NCBI GenBank assembly: GCA_963565915.1
Contig: OY751487.1
Location: 4,898,001-4,962,000, forward strand
Source of the DNA: Entoloma clypeatum
Taxonomy: Eukaryota > Basidiomycota > Agaricomycetes > Agaricales > Entolomataceae
DNA length: 64,000 nucleotides
Direction of reading: 5' to 3'
Below are positions 41,799-53,962 of the stretch, in pieces. The notes beneath the pieces were generated by a model. That model searched no databases and was not told the DNA's origin. It saw only the letters and a program-made list of their open reading frames with translations. Positions within the stretch are counted from its first letter, which is position 1. Each line of letters opens with the position of its first letter. A program made the translations under genes and the position numbers.

Positions 41799-44700
41799 CT
41801 ATCCTGTCAAAAATTCATGGGCATGGTGGTCAACATAGTGGTTTACGTAGTAGGAGTTGAAGGCATCGAGTGAGACCTCATACTGAAAGTCTTCAGGAAG
41901 GAAACCCGATCCATATACAGGCAGAAGGTGGGCGCCGCGTGCAACACTCTCGAGATGTATAATTTCAAGAGTCCGTGACCTTCCTTCGTGCTCTGGACGT
42001 ACAACCCACATTCCTGTAGCCTCATCTGGTTCATCTCTGTCAGGAACGAACCAATTCACAAGCGCACAGGGCACGGTTTCGTCGAGGTAGGCATCATAGT
42101 ATGAGAAGAAGAGTAAAACACGGGCAACCAGCATCCCATGCATCCCTGCTTGTGATTCATCGAGCACGACGAAGACGGTGTCATGGCGGGGTCCTTCATT
42201 ATACCACGATGGGTTTGAACGAATACGTTCGCGATACATTCCGCCAGCGCCACACAAATCACTTGGTGCATAGAATTGTGCAACAGCCGAATGGTAAACG
42301 TGGATCTTCCCATCGAAATGCACATGTTCTTCCAAGTTGACGGGGTGGCTTTCTGCGTTGGGGTGACGTTGGGAGTAAAGGAATTTTCGAAGCGCATGTG
42401 GGAAGCGGGGTTGATTAATGTTCCTTGCCAACGCTTCAAGGGTTTTGGGATATTTCGGTTCTATTGGATGGATATCGTTAGCGTGGCTCCAGTGAAACGA
42501 GGTGTGTCGACATACCATGTCTGGAGGAGAGTGTTACTGATGACAATGCTCTTGGACCAGAGACAGGCCCCACATCCTCGTCATCTTCCTTGTTTTCCTC
42601 GTCATCGCGTTCATCATTATTGCTGTCTTCATTGTCCTCGTTCATGACGTCAATCTCCGAGTCCGAGTCGCTGCCAATGGGGCCAGACAAATGTCTGCGT
42701 TGAATGTGTGCCATGTAGGCTGAAGTGGTACCAACCATCATGCCCCGTTTGACATAAACTCGGTGTAAAGCGGCCAGCTTGTCAAGCCGATTGATGGTGC
42801 GCACCATCTGCGCAAGTGCCCTATAACGACTGGAACGTCGCCACGGATTCTTGACAGCAACAATATGTTTTGATTCGGTGATCGAGGAGCAAAGGCCATT
42901 CGGAGAGCCAAAATTCATGATACCAGTCACGTAGTGCAGTAAGGCATGTTGTCGAGGTAGAGAGATGTCAGCCCGAACACCCGCTTCGATGAAGACCTCG
43001 CGAAGTTGGTGGAGACGATCAAGTTCGTACTGAATTCGTTTGATGTCTGCCGTTGTTATCGCATTTCGGCGAAAAAGGAAGCAGAGCTCCATAAACGAAG
43101 CAAGGCATTGAACCATTTTTGGTGGTAAGTGCCCGCTAATCGCTGCAAGATACACCTGTAACTTCTGGTTCAACGGAGATGTGAAGGTTCCATTGAATGC
43201 TGAATCAAATACCTTCATAAGTGCCTTCGAGTCGTCGCCGGTCCACTGGGAAAAGTTTCGGCCATCTGGGAAGCGACGCAGTCCGGGATATGCTGGAACA
43301 GCAGAAATCCTGATCAAAGACTGTGAGAATAGTAGTAGATTTCGTCCACACCCCTTACCGCCGATCAATGTCTTGAATGATTTCAAGGGCCCGAGTCTCG
43401 CCATACGTTATGAAGAGGTATTCATTGACCCATGTGACATAGTGGTCTTTGAACGTGCCCTTGATCAACTGGTGGAGGAGATCGGGCGACAGGAGTTCAT
43501 GAATGTCTGCATGAGGAAAGTCATGCGTGAAAGGCTGTACCAACACTGAATCAGAATTCAGAACACCAAAAGTCAAACATTTGCCTACCACAACGTCACT
43601 TCGGATGCCGAACTCATTCCAGATGACGTCGGGATGGAAACACTTGATAAGAAAGTCGGTTTTCTCATGAGATCGGCGGTGAGCGCTAGGATCATCAAGG
43701 TTTTCCGGTCTTGCGGTACATCTACATCCAGCAAATTTTAATAATTTTTATGATGAGGAGAATATGGCTTACTTCGGGCACCAATTCTGGACAATCCCAG
43801 AAAGCCACACTTGCTCGGGATAATCAGCAATGTACGGACCCAATCCGTAAATAGCGCGGCGGAAGTGACCGTCAGGACAACGGACAACTTCTGGTGTTGT
43901 CATTCCATGTTTTAATGGCTCGAAGATGCGAGCCAAACATGCATGATATAGTTGTCGGCAGAATGTCTGAAATGCCGGTTTATTTCGGTGTCGCTTGCTT
44001 GCTGCCACAATAAATTACTTAGATACCATAAAAAATCACTTTAACAGTGAACGTACTTTTTGGTATGGGAAGGAATGCAACGGGAAGCAGCGCGTTCCCT
44101 CGTGAGCGGCGTGCTATGTTGGAGAGATTACCTGGTGACTGGTAAACTGGGTGGTACTCCTGTTGTCCCGTACCCACAGTCGTGGTTGTTTTGTCACTAC
44201 CGCTGCACACTGGAACGAACATGGCACCCTCAGTTGTCTGGTCAATGGCTATTTCATCCTAGAACAACTTGAAATCAGTCATGTTCACGATGGAGTGCAC
44301 GAGAACGTACCGCCTGTGCCCAAGCCCAATCTGCAGACATCAAGTTTGACCATATACGGTCCCCGTCACTTTTAAATTGACGATATGGAACATAATCAAT
44401 CTTGTCCACGAAATCTGTGGTTGCAAGTTGCTGGTGTAGAACAAGACGAGAGTTGCGCGTACAGAGTTCATATGTCTCAAGCATCCATTTCGGCGGGTTT
44501 GCTGGACGAGGTCCGTTGTATCTAAATGTGATCGTTTTCCAGGGTGCATTACCAGCTTGGATAGCATCAATCGTAGCATACATTTCCTCTGCAGAAGACC
44601 ATGGGACACTCTCATCTCCACCAGCCTTAATATTGGCAGCTATCCAGAGATCAAGAGCACGATTAATCTTTGATTCTGATGCCTGGAGTCCGGCAAACTG

Positions 44701-45070
44701 GAAATTTGCGAAGTCAAATGCCAAGCGGTCATCAAACGGATGCCAAGCATTTTCATCGGTAGCATCGACTGGCAGCAATGGCGGTGGTTTCGTGTGCAAA
44801 GGGAGGTAATTGCCACTCTCATCACATGGAAGAGCTGAATGTCATCAAGAATGAGTTCCGTGAGTTATGTGAGCATTAAAAACACGTACCACTAAGCTTG
44901 GGGTGAAGATGTCTTGTGAATTGCAGCTCGGGATTTGGTTCTGAGGCTGGAGTGATTTCGCGATGGATTGCGTTCCAATGCTGAGTGCGTCCCGATGCAG
45001 ATAGAAAGGTTCGGTGGCAATTTGGATGAGGACAAGGGAAGGATTTGTATTGCCTTGAGTCTTGTTCCAT
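41799..45070 (-). CDS. Plavaka transposase, copy P2 (966 aa)
   Basis: It has the same eight-exon structure as copy P1, shifted by 9,869 (first exon 45070-44890, last exon 42460-41799). Every frame I compared reads identically to P1, including the N-terminal C2H2 finger and the PDLLHQLIKGTFKDH and ITESKHIVAVK motifs. Because the copy is undamaged and its target duplication is intact, it could be the active source. The introns are intact too, so the copies moved as DNA, not through spliced RNA. Confidence 0.9.
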
Positions 45071-45240
45071 CACGTACAGGAATCGTGATGAATGAAGGGA
45101 AAAAAATGGGGAGAAATGACAAATCAACCACACGAACCGAACGACGCCACATCACATGCTACCACCCCCAAAAGTTGAACAACCACGTCACAACATCCAA
45201 CACTTTCCTTGCACAATTATCCGCCTTCCCTCTGCAGTCC

Positions 45241-47562
45241 ATGCCACCAAAGACTCGTGCTTCCCAGAGAAGCAAAGCCCAGGCCGAGCACCCGCCTGCA
45301 CCTTCCACACAGTTGGTGGCTATTACTGCGGATGCATCAGAACCGCAAGTAATGATAGGAACCAACAAACCTACCACTAAACGCACCCGTGCTAACGACA
45401 CCACTGGCACTGACACAGAAGCTATCCCCGCAAAGAAGAGAGCCAAGGCCGCTCCCACTCAGCACGACACAGCTCCCGAGGTAAAGGTGAACCCAGCTCC
45501 CAAACCTCGCAACACCAAAACCACTCCCCTTCCACATGACATGGCAGGTCCTGAGATAAAGGTGAATCCAATTCCTGAGCCTTCCGAAACTCTTCAGGGA
45601 CGGAAAGGGCGTAACAACCATCCCGGGGTGATTGATCAGAAAAGGGCTAAACGTACAAGTGCCCAAGTGCAAGCTGACAAGGAAGCAAAGGCGGAAGCGA
45701 AGAGGCGATTGGAAGAGTTAGAAGAAGAAAAAAGGAAGCTCTACACACAGATGGAGATCGATGAGGATGAACGGGAGTTGGAACGCCAGGTAAAAGCCAT
45801 CCGTCGGCTGTCTGATGTTGTCATGAAAGATAGGGATGGTACTGAGAGTGAAGGTGAACACTTCGACATGGATGTTGAAGTGAGTGATAGCGACGATGTC
45901 AACATTGATCCAAAAGCTGTTGCAAAAACAAAGCGGGTGAGTTATATTCTGATGGACACACTCAAGCTAAGTAAACACCTTGTTTCAGGGAAAAACCAAG
46001 GATTCACCAGCAACTCTTGCTGCTGCGAAGACGACGAAAGCTCGCGGGAAGGATGTTGGCAAGAGGTAAGCGTGTCACACCGTGTGATTATGGATTACCC
46101 GGTTCTGATGCATAATCACAAGGTCCAAGGCGGATGCTGTAACAACTGCATCCGGTCTTCTCCCAAATTGGAAGCGACACTTGAAATCTACGAAACAGGG
46201 TGCTGAGGGACTTCAAGTTAAACCAGCCCTTGGTGGGCTCAAAGACTCGGATGCGTCTGCGAAGCGGCCAAAATTCCAGGCCTCAAAGCCGTCGCAAGCG
46301 ATCCAGTTTGATGGTAAGCGAGATTTTTCACGTAAAAATGAGGTGAGCGAGATACTTGACCTACCAGTGCTCGTTGATCAGACTCTTCACAGAATATTGC
46401 TATGATTCCCGAGGCCGAAAGTGACGGTGATGACGACTCCGCGGAGTCTCTGACAAACCGGTCTCATCGGCAGCCCAAACGCGCCAAACCCGAGCCAAAG
46501 CAACAAAAAGCAAAGGCCCCTGGTGTCCGCGAACTTGAACTTCCACAGCGTGAACGACAACCTCGAGCGCTTACCGCAAACACCGTCCGGGTCACAGATC
46601 TCCCAGAATTTACCCAAGTCGAATCGAAGTGGAGAAAGGTTTTTATCCCTTCTCTCTACAATGCGTTTTTTCGGTCGGAAGCGCCATTCAAAGACTTTGT
46701 TTTGGGGACAGCAAAGTTCATCAGCATCGTTCAAAAGGTTGTTGATCGCGTTTATCCTGAGGTTGATTATACGGTCAAGAGGGATGAGCCTATTCATTTA
46801 CTCGTGAGATCCGAATTTCATCCCCCTCGTGTTGCACTCAGCTTATGTGTCGTTTCGAAGGCCTACAACCGTATCAACGAAAAACGGTCAAGTATTGGTG
46901 GAGAGGCAGTTGCCGTAATCGAAAAATACCTCAAGATTCTTGATTACAATGTAGAAGAGGTCAAGCTTTGGTGTCGATGGGCGAAACGAGTCGATGGGCC
47001 AATTTTTTACAAGAAGCCAACGCCACAAACATGCCCAACTGACATGAAACACAAAGACTACGTTGTGAGTGTAACCGTGCCCATCATCAGTCTTTCGTTT
47101 GATTAGCGTCCCCTTTAGAGACCGGAAGGACGGCTGCGCTCAATCTTCATCATTGAGTTGGCGCAGAATTACCTTCGATTCACAAAGGGCGCTCTTGGTG
47201 GCGGTGGTCGTCCAGTCGGTCTCTTCGCCCTTATCTTGGCAGCGGTACATCATTTGTCATCCTCTCTGAATCTCAGTGGACTGAGTCACAACGTCATTAT
47301 ACAGTACGAGCGGGCAGTCTCTGCCTACGTCAATGGCGTACGAAAAGATGCGCCTGAGTTTTCCGATAAGTACTCTGCAGAGAGAGTTGCTGGTTACATG
47401 AGCAGCTGTTCAAAACTAGGTGATGGTCATTGGACGGAGATCCTGGAGGCTTGCGGTGTCGAAAATCAGGATCCTTGCTCAGAGGACAAATTCGCAGACC
47501 TCTCACTTCTTGACCAGCAACGCGGCAACCTGTTCGCGTTCAGTAGTCCCTTGAAGGGTTAG
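45241..47562 (+). CDS. Plavaka passenger gene, copy P2 (696 aa)
   Basis: It has five exons, 45241-45936, 45989-46065, 46123-46313, 46382-47064 and 47119-47562, with the same splice sites as P1. The protein is basic at the N-terminus, then coiled coil, then a DUF6532-like helical C-terminus. No difference from P1 was seen. Another possible reading is a DNA-binding accessory factor analogous to the second protein of CACTA/Spm elements; this is an analogy only. Confidence 0.75.
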
Positions 47563-47872
47563 TCGCCTCGAGACGCGACAGGGACGTGCACTCCCTTATT
47601 CATTGGGCTGTTTCAGCCTCATTATACCCCTCGTATTCGTGATCCATGCCTCAAGTTACTACTTAATGCTTCGTCTGACGTAGGTAGTCCGACCTGTCGA
47701 GCTTTTCGGCGCTTTTCGAACTTTTTAACGCTTTTTAATCGCCCGAGACCAGTAGCTTTTTGGAAAATGGGACCTGGCTTGTCCAGCTTTTGACTTTTTC
47801 TCTTTTTTCCGCTTGCTTGCGCTTGCTCGCGCTTGCCCAAGTTCTCACAAGTAAAACTACAAAATACTGATG

Positions 47873-48199
47873 TGTACTGTAGTATTACGACCATAGGTTC
47901 ACATGACACGTAACACGGGGTTGTGAACTGAACCTATATGACCCTCGTAACACATAACATACCTCCATGAATATGTTCCAAAAGTAGGGCTGGCTATGTA
48001 GTGCTATGTAGCATCAGTGTTTCATTATGTAGCATACCATTGAAACTGTGAAGCACTCCATAGACTCCACTATAATGTCACGTAGCGTGTTTCTCAACGT
48101 CGGAAAACGTCGGATGAGTCGGAGCGGAGTAGCGGAGGAGTGGAATGCGGAAGTGCGATGTTGGCAGAAAGGACCTGGCTTCAACTTGTGTGTTGCGCC
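47873..48199. other. Copia debris and a CGGAG-rich LTR fragment
   Basis: The first 20 bases continue the copia frame. Then comes unassigned sequence, and from about 48095 a stretch with CGTCGGA, TCGGAGCGGAG and GGCTTCAACTTGTGTGTTGCGCC. The last part matches the interior of the solo LTR at 11275-11987 (GGCTTCAATGTATGTGTTGCGCC near 11389). Gypsy-A copy A3 inserted into, or recombined with, a related LTR here. Confidence 0.45.
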
Positions 48200-48600
48200 T
48201 GTTATGCTTAACAAACCGTTCCAAGGTTCCGGCAGAGTATGCAGGAAAGTGGAAAGGCGAAGAGCAAAGTGATTGCCAAATCTAAGGAATCTACTATAGT
48301 ACAAGAGGTTTATATAGGTACTGACTATAGGCGGTAGCGGATGAGTCAGTACTGCGGAAGGCAGTGCACATGAGTAAGGCGACTGCGGAAGGCCATGTAC
48401 AGTGAGTAAGCTGACTGCGGAAGCGAGTCAGCGCGGGAGCGAAGTATACTAAAGGGGATGACGAAGTAATGTAATGAGTCAGACTGGGAATTGAAGGTTG
48501 CGAAAGTAGACATTAGACATAGTGAGTTCATAAGAGGGCGCCGAGTCGGGCTGATAAGTAAAAGATATGACGTGGTCCTCATACCGTAGAGTTCGTAACA
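48200..48600 (-). repeat. Gypsy-A copy A3 3' LTR (401 bp)
   Basis: On the element strand it starts TGTTACGAACTCTACGG directly after the purine tract and ends TTAAGCATAACA. It is longer than the 340-bp LTR of copy A2 and the 388-bp LTRs of A1 and A4. The 3' half is shared and the 5' third differs. Confidence 0.88.
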
Positions 48601-48634
48601 TGTTCCCCTCCCCAAGCTCTGTGTCCTCACAGAG

Positions 48635-49006
48635 TCACTGTCCCCATCCCTTGTTGTTGCTGGGATCGGACCAGTTTGGACTTTCCTTGAGGCTCCAATC
48701 ATATATCAACTCCTCGTTGATGGCTACGGCGAGTTCAAGGCCTTTGATGGCCAGCAGAATGCGTCGATTTTCGATGACGAGGGTGCTGGTGTAATTTCCG
48801 AGAATTTGTTTTTCCTCGGGACTCGGGGCGACGGGTAGGTTGGACAGTGAGTGAAGCCGGATATGCATCTGGCGATAGAGGAGGTCGGCAAGGGAAGTTT
48901 CGAGAGCATGGATTTGGTCTCTCATGGAGAGTGCTTCGTTCATGAGGGCGGCGATGGCGGGGTTGATGTCGGTGGTAGAGGTGGAGGTAACGGTGGTGTT
49001 GGACAT
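48635..49006 (-). CDS. Gypsy-A ORF3, copy A3 (123 aa)
   Basis: It is intact from Met 49006 (MSNTTVTSTSTTDINPAIAA). The conserved core reads ALSMRDQIHALETSLADLL, then QMHIRLHSLSNLP, ENRRILLAIKGLELA and an acidic WSLKE end. It ends 35 bases before the LTR. This copy's pol is broken and internally deleted while ORF3 remains open. The function is unknown. Confidence 0.7.
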   Translation of the reverse strand: MSNTTVTSTSTTDINPAIAALMNEALSMRDQIHALETSLADLLYRQMHIRLHSLSNLPVAPSPEEKQILGNYTSTLVIENRRILLAIKGLELAVAINEELIYDWSLKESPNWSDPSNNKGWGQ

Positions 49007-49140
49007 GGCGGCGAGGATGGTTGAGAGATAGAAGAAGAAGGGGGAGGCTATATTGGGCAGGGAAAAGGACTAGAGTGGGGAACTCGGTGTGTGGTTGACT
49101 GATGAGGTCGATACTTGTCATGGATTCTGAGAGCTGTCTT

Positions 49141-51354
49141 TTATCGTGGGCGAGACGGGTTCTGCCAATGGAAATCACGGATCAAATCTTGAGCGTTCTG
49201 AACATTAGCTCGAGGTTCCCATGTGTTCTCTTCTGGACCATATCCTTCCCACTGGACGAGGTACTGGATCTTTCCGCGGAACTTTTGAGAGTCTAGGATC
49301 GTAGACACATGGTACTCTTCTCGTCCTTTGACAATGATCGGATCAGGGGCTGGTTTCGTTTTCTGGACGGCGTACTTCGGAGTTTCATATGGTGACAACA
49401 GGGTCTCGTTGAACACAGGGTGAATCATCTTCCAAGTCTTCGGAAGATCAAGAAGGTACGCGCTAGCTCCTTTCTTCTCTAGGACTTTGAATGGTCCATG
49501 TCGGAGTGCATCAAGTTTCTTTGAGGGTTGATCGGTCCTGATGTTAGTCCCTTCCAGCCACACCTTGTCTCCGATGCGGTAGTCCCGAGACGGACTTCGC
49601 CGTGTGTCAACTGTCTTCTTCATCTGATCCAAGAACGCGATGGGGTGCCATTTGTCGTCTTGCTTCTGAGAGAGTACTGCTCCAATTGCATAGCCCGATG
49701 TATCGGTTTCAACCCTGAACTGTCCCTCTGGTTTCGGTAATGCCAAGACTGGTGCCGATGTAATTGCCCATATGAGACCTTCAAAAGCTTGCTGCTCTGT
49801 TGGTCCCCAAGTAAATGCCGTACCGCCTGTGAGCGCGGTGAGAGGTTTCGCGATGTTTGAGTACCCTTCAATAAAACGTTGATAGAAGTTAGCAAATCCA
49901 AGGAACTTCTGAACTTCCTTTTTTGATGTGGGTGCTCGCCAGTTTTGAATTGTATCCACCTTCTCAGTTTCCATCTCAACATGTCCCTCACCAACCACAT
50001 ATCCCAATATAGGACATTTTGTTACTTCCCATAAACACTTCTTCTCCTTTAGGAACAAATCATTGTCCGATAGGATCTGTAGGATTTCTTCAGTGTTTTG
50101 CGCGAGTTCTTCCTTGGTTTTACCAATAACCATGATGTCATCCATGTAGATCACGCAGATACGTCGGTGGATCTGGTCCCGGAATAGACTAGCCATCATT
50201 CGAGAGAACATTCCCGGGAAGTTGCAAAGACCAAAAAACATGACCAATGGTTCGAACAATCCTCGACTGGTGAGGAAGGCAGCTTTCCATTCATCGCCCT
50301 CCTTAATCCGGACATTGTTATAGCCCCACATGATGTCCATTTTATTGAAGTAGACCGCATCTTTCAGTACGTCCAAGAGATCGGATATTTGTGGGAGTGG
50401 GAACTTGTCTTTGACCGTGAATTTATTGACCATGCAGTAATCTTGTACCAATCATTTGGAGCCATCCTTCTTGTTGATGAAGAAGCAAGGGGAGGCATAA
50501 GGGGATTTGGACGGGCAGATCTTTCCCGTTGCTAGACCCTCATCAATGAATGCATCCAATTCCTCTTGTTCCTTTTGCATCATAGGATATGTATTTCCCC
50601 CTGGTTCCTTTGGTGCGTCCGGTGTAAGTTCGATACCATGCTCCCATTCCCTCTCCTTTGGGATCTTATCAAAGTTCTCTTTCTCAAAGAGATGAGCAAA
50701 TCGTTCAACATATGAGGGTCGTTTGGTTGTGGGAGGTGGTGTGGGAGTGACAGCTTCCAAAATAGGGTCTCCAGGCTTCCATTTCTGATCCGACTTTTTG
50801 GGTGCATCTTTGTCGCGCACCTCAACCATGCGAACCCAGTGTTTGCGACCATTAAGGTTAATCCTGAAATCCGAGTGTTTGGTTCGACATGTTGTTGGGG
50901 ACCGATTAAATGTTACCGCGCCGGTTGTCCAATTGATTATGGGGTTGTGGTGTACCAACCAGTCATGTCCCAAGAGCATGTCCGTTCTCCCAATGTCCAG
51001 TACCATTGCTTCCATGGTTTCCTGATGTGCTCCCAAATCCAGTTTGACTTCGGCAAGTTGGCTCGCTTTCTGTTGTTGATTTGGTGATCCATCCGCATTT
51101 AGAATTGCTATGGGTGGTATTCCTCATGTGGGGAGGTTCTGTTCGCGTACTATTCTGGGATGGATGCATGTGCATTCACATCCGCTGTCAACTTCAGGTC
51201 GGATAACCTTTGGTCCTCGTCGTGTTTTGAGCTGAGCTAACAGCCTGATTTCTCGTCTTTTCGGAGGTTTATCTCCCTTCACAATCTTAGTCGACGCAGC
51301 GGCTCGCTTGGCAGGGATGACATAGGTTCTATTGTCTGCAGTCATACAAGGCAA
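49141..51354 (-). pseudogene. Gypsy-A copy A3 pol with 1.4-kb in-frame deletion
   Basis: Protease and the start of reverse transcriptase lie at 50452-51354, and the rest of reverse transcriptase with YMDD at 49620-50451. The frame then jumps from WHPIAFL in RNase H directly to DQMKKTVDTRRSP in the integrase C-terminus, and ends with the chromodomain. Relative to copy A2, 1,395 bases (28412-29806) are missing, exactly 465 codons. Nonsense codons occur at 50452-50454 (TGA for CGA) and near 51124. The copy lacks most of RNase H and the whole integrase catalytic core, so it could only move with help. Confidence 0.9.
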
Positions 51355-51395
51355 GCAAGTCCGTTTAATAGATTAGGGTCGCGACTTAGCGTCGT

Positions 51396-52262
51396 TTAAT
51401 CAGACCCTTCGGGACAATCCTTCTCATCGGCTTCTAAGATTGTGGTTTCATCATTCTCAGCATCTTCCTCGGACACCTTCCTAACCCTTCCGGAGTTCTT
51501 CTTCGGCTTGCGGCAGTTGCGCGCGATATGGCCTTCTTGGTCACAGTTGAAACACTTGCAACCATCTTTCTTCTTTGGAGCGCTACAGTCTTTAGCCAGA
51601 TGACCAAAGCATTGACAGTTGTAGCAACAGGCTACTCCTGCTTTGTCGATCTCCATGGCCTTGCCCTGACCACCATAAGTGGTACCCGATCCGGTGCGCA
51701 TGTCGCCGCCACCTCGGATGACCAGTGCGTGTCCTTCCATCTGTCGTCCCTTGTTTCGGATCTCCTTTGCGTAATCGGTGTATGTCTTGCCATCGCTAGC
51801 CACTTGTCCAGAGACTCTGCGGTTGACACCCCCCTCTAGGATGTATTTCCCAGTTTCTTCGCCAAGGTTTGACAGTTTCAAGAGTTCTTCAAATTCATCC
51901 AAGAATTCATCAACAGTGCGTTTCTCTTGTTTCAGGACTTCGAGTCTCGCTTTGGCAACAGCCGACTTGTTGGTGATGGAGAATCGTGTGGCGATGTCAT
52001 CGGAAAAACCTAGCCAGGTGATGTTCTCGTTGTCAACGGCAAGAGCGTCTAACTTGTTACTGGCCCAGTGTCTGCCGGACCCTTCCATCATGCGGGATAA
52101 CACTGCAAGAATCTTCTGATTGTCTGTGAGGCTCTTTTGGAACCTGATGTATAGTTTGGTGGCTTTCCACCACTCGTCAAAGGTGTATCTGTCCTTGAAC
52201 ATCCCAGGATCCTTGATGATCTTGGATGTATCCATTGTTTGTACAGCCGGAGCTTCTGCCAT
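51396..52262 (-). CDS. Gypsy-A copy A3 Gag (288 aa)
   Basis: It is full length and open and aligns with copy A2 Gag without gaps. Changes are scattered, for example in the first zinc knuckle (CYNCQCFGHLAKDC) and the tail. Both CCHC knuckles keep their Cys and His residues. An intact Gag next to a dead Pol is compatible with mobilisation in trans. Confidence 0.9.
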   Translation of the reverse strand: MAEAPAVQTMDTSKIIKDPGMFKDRYTFDEWWKATKLYIRFQKSLTDNQKILAVLSRMMEGSGRHWASNKLDALAVDNENITWLGFSDDIATRFSITNKSAVAKARLEVLKQEKRTVDEFLDEFEELLKLSNLGEETGKYILEGGVNRRVSGQVASDGKTYTDYAKEIRNKGRQMEGHALVIRGGGDMRTGSGTTYGGQGKAMEIDKAGVACCYNCQCFGHLAKDCSAPKKKDGCKCFNCDQEGHIARNCRKPKKNSGRVRKVSEEDAENDETTILEADEKDCPEGSD

Positions 52263-53052
52263 GTTTAGAGTCTGCGGAGGAGAAGAGGAGTCGGGTTGTT
52301 GGGATGAAGATGGGGTTCGGGATACAGGTAAGGATTGAAAATGAGTCCCTGTTCTAGGCGTCTGTTCGATATCTGACTGCGCGGAGTCAAAAGTAAATTC
52401 GTCAGGGGACTCGTCGGCGGAATCGGTGGCAAAACGTTCGGGGTATTTCCTCTGTAGATCTCTAAGGAATCTCTGTTCCTGCGCGTCTGTTGGTTGCGAG
52501 AAGGGGTCAAGTCTCTCGTTTCGTGCCCAACGGTTGTACTCGGTCTGTTGCTCGTCGGTGGTGAAGTGGGCGTAGATCTGCTGCTTCGAGTAAGACGTGG
52601 TGATGCGGCTCTGGGACGTCTCGATGTGAGCGTCCTAATCAATCTTCTGATAACGGTTGTCTGGACACCGATAAACTCTCTGATCTCTGTGATCCAACCT
52701 GTCTGAGGTCCTTCTTGAACGCGAAAGCTTTCGAGTTCGTTCTGTCGGGCGTTGTAACGCGCAATCTGGTGTTGCCGAGCAAGATGGATGCTCTCTGCTA
52801 TCTCGCTGTGGGGGCAATGCTCGTCGTTGTCTAGTTCTTCATCAAGCACCTGCGTAGGATGTGACGGATCTCCAATTCGATGTACTGCTGGATGAGTGTA
52901 AAATCAATACTGTCTCGAGGACTTAGCTCCTCCTGTCAGGCTTCTGGCGTGCTGAATGGGTTACTGGTGAAGTCTTCAAAGAAGCGCAACGTCTTGACTC
53001 GTCTGGTAGTTGCTCTCTTCGCTCTGGGCGAACCTAACGAGATTTAGCAACT
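52263..53052 (-). other. Gypsy-A copy A3 leader with a long open frame
   Basis: A frame of 194 codons (52849-52265) runs through the leader and is interrupted once in copy A2. It includes EIREFIGVQTTVIRRLIRT and then Ser/Thr/Pro-rich sequence. Another frame, one base off, joins gag in phase. The early part may encode a Gag N-terminus; the late part is more likely read in the gag frame. Confidence 0.4.
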
Positions 53053-53434
53053 TGTTATGCTTAACAAACCATTCCAAGGTTCGGGCAGAGTATGCAGGAA
53101 AGTGGAAAGGCAAAGAGCAAAGTGATTGCCAAATCTAAGGAATCTACTACAGTACAAGAGGTTTATATAGGTACTGACTATAGGCGGTAGCGGATGAGTC
53201 AGTACTGCGGAAGGCAGTGCACATGAGTAAGGCGACTGCGGAAGGCTATGTACAGTGAGTAAGCTGACTGCGGAAAGCGAGTCAGCGCGGGAGCGAAGTA
53301 TACTAAAGGGGATGACGAAGTAATGTAATGAGTCAGACTGGGAATCGAAGGTTGCGAAAGTAGACATTAGACATATTGAGTTTGTAAGAGGGCGCCGAGT
53401 CGGGCCGATAAGTAAAAGATATGACGTGGTCCTC
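53053..53434 (-). repeat. Gypsy-A copy A3 5' LTR, outer end missing
   Basis: It matches 48200-48580 with a few substitutions and one indel. The first 21 bases of the LTR (TGTTACGAACTCTACGGTATG) are absent, and the break joins Gypsy-B LTR sequence. No target duplication can therefore be checked. Confidence 0.85.
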
Positions 53435-53831
53435 GATTTTGGATTGGCGGATGTCGGATGAGCAGATGAGCGGATGAGCGGAGGTGACGGAGAGAATGCT
53501 CAAAGGCAAGTAGAGACAGATGCGAATGAGGTGTAACATATGATATTTGAACTGAGGTTCCACGACAGGTTTGTACACTATTTATAGTAGACTAGAATGA
53601 TCAGTATTACTACAAGTGATGTGCAGATATCGGAGTTGACCATCGGAACATTCGGAGTACGGAGAGTAGCAAATGAAAAGTGAACAACATATGTCTACTT
53701 GTAAGTATGGTTGAGATGTTACATAGTAGAAGTATAATCAATATAAATAGAATGTTGTTGGAGCGGATGTTGGAGCGGATGAATCGTCGGAGTCGTCGGA
53801 TAAGTCGGATGTGAATCATATGGTTATGACA
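53435..53831 (-). repeat. Gypsy-B 3' LTR (about 397 bp, inner end defined)
   Basis: On the minus strand it starts TGTCATAACCATATG right after a purine tract (AAGAGGGAAATAC). It contains CTATAAATAG as TATA box and many CTCCGA/ATCCG motifs. The outer end is fused to the truncated Gypsy-A copy A3 LTR, so full length and ends are uncertain. Confidence 0.65.
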
Positions 53832-53962
53832 GTATTTCCCTCTTAGGGCCGAACCCTGAGGCCCAGATGAGGTAATCCAAGTGACCGTTGGTTGAAAAGC
53901 TTTGTGCGTGATCTTTCTCTCTTGTCACCCAACCACAACATCTATCCCAACGCCTATCCGTT

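Larger units (their letters stand above)
41673..47872 (-). mobile_element. Plavaka DNA transposon copy P2 (6,200 bp)
   Basis: It has the same ends as P1 and is collinear with it at a constant offset of 9,869. The flanks are CCAGTG on the left and TGTACT on the right, giving a direct 2-base duplication, TG. It sits inside the tail of a copia pol frame. This is the cleanest insertion of the three. Confidence 0.93.

Noticed and set aside
42276..42647. Plus-strand frames antisense to Plavaka transposase exons
   Set aside because: They repeat in all three copies only because the copies are identical. They have no motif and overlap exons with strong family motifs.
44968..46206. 412-codon frame across the passenger start in P2 (and equivalents)
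   Set aside because: Its first 91 codons lie antisense to transposase exon 1 and across the divergent promoter, and its last part reads through introns 1 and 2. The spliced model starting at 45241 is better.
41673..47872. P1, P2 and P3 as a single locus triplicated by assembly
   Set aside because: Each copy has different flanks on both sides, 2-base duplications can be assigned to three separate sites, and P3 has its own base change. Misorientation of the middle segment remains possible.
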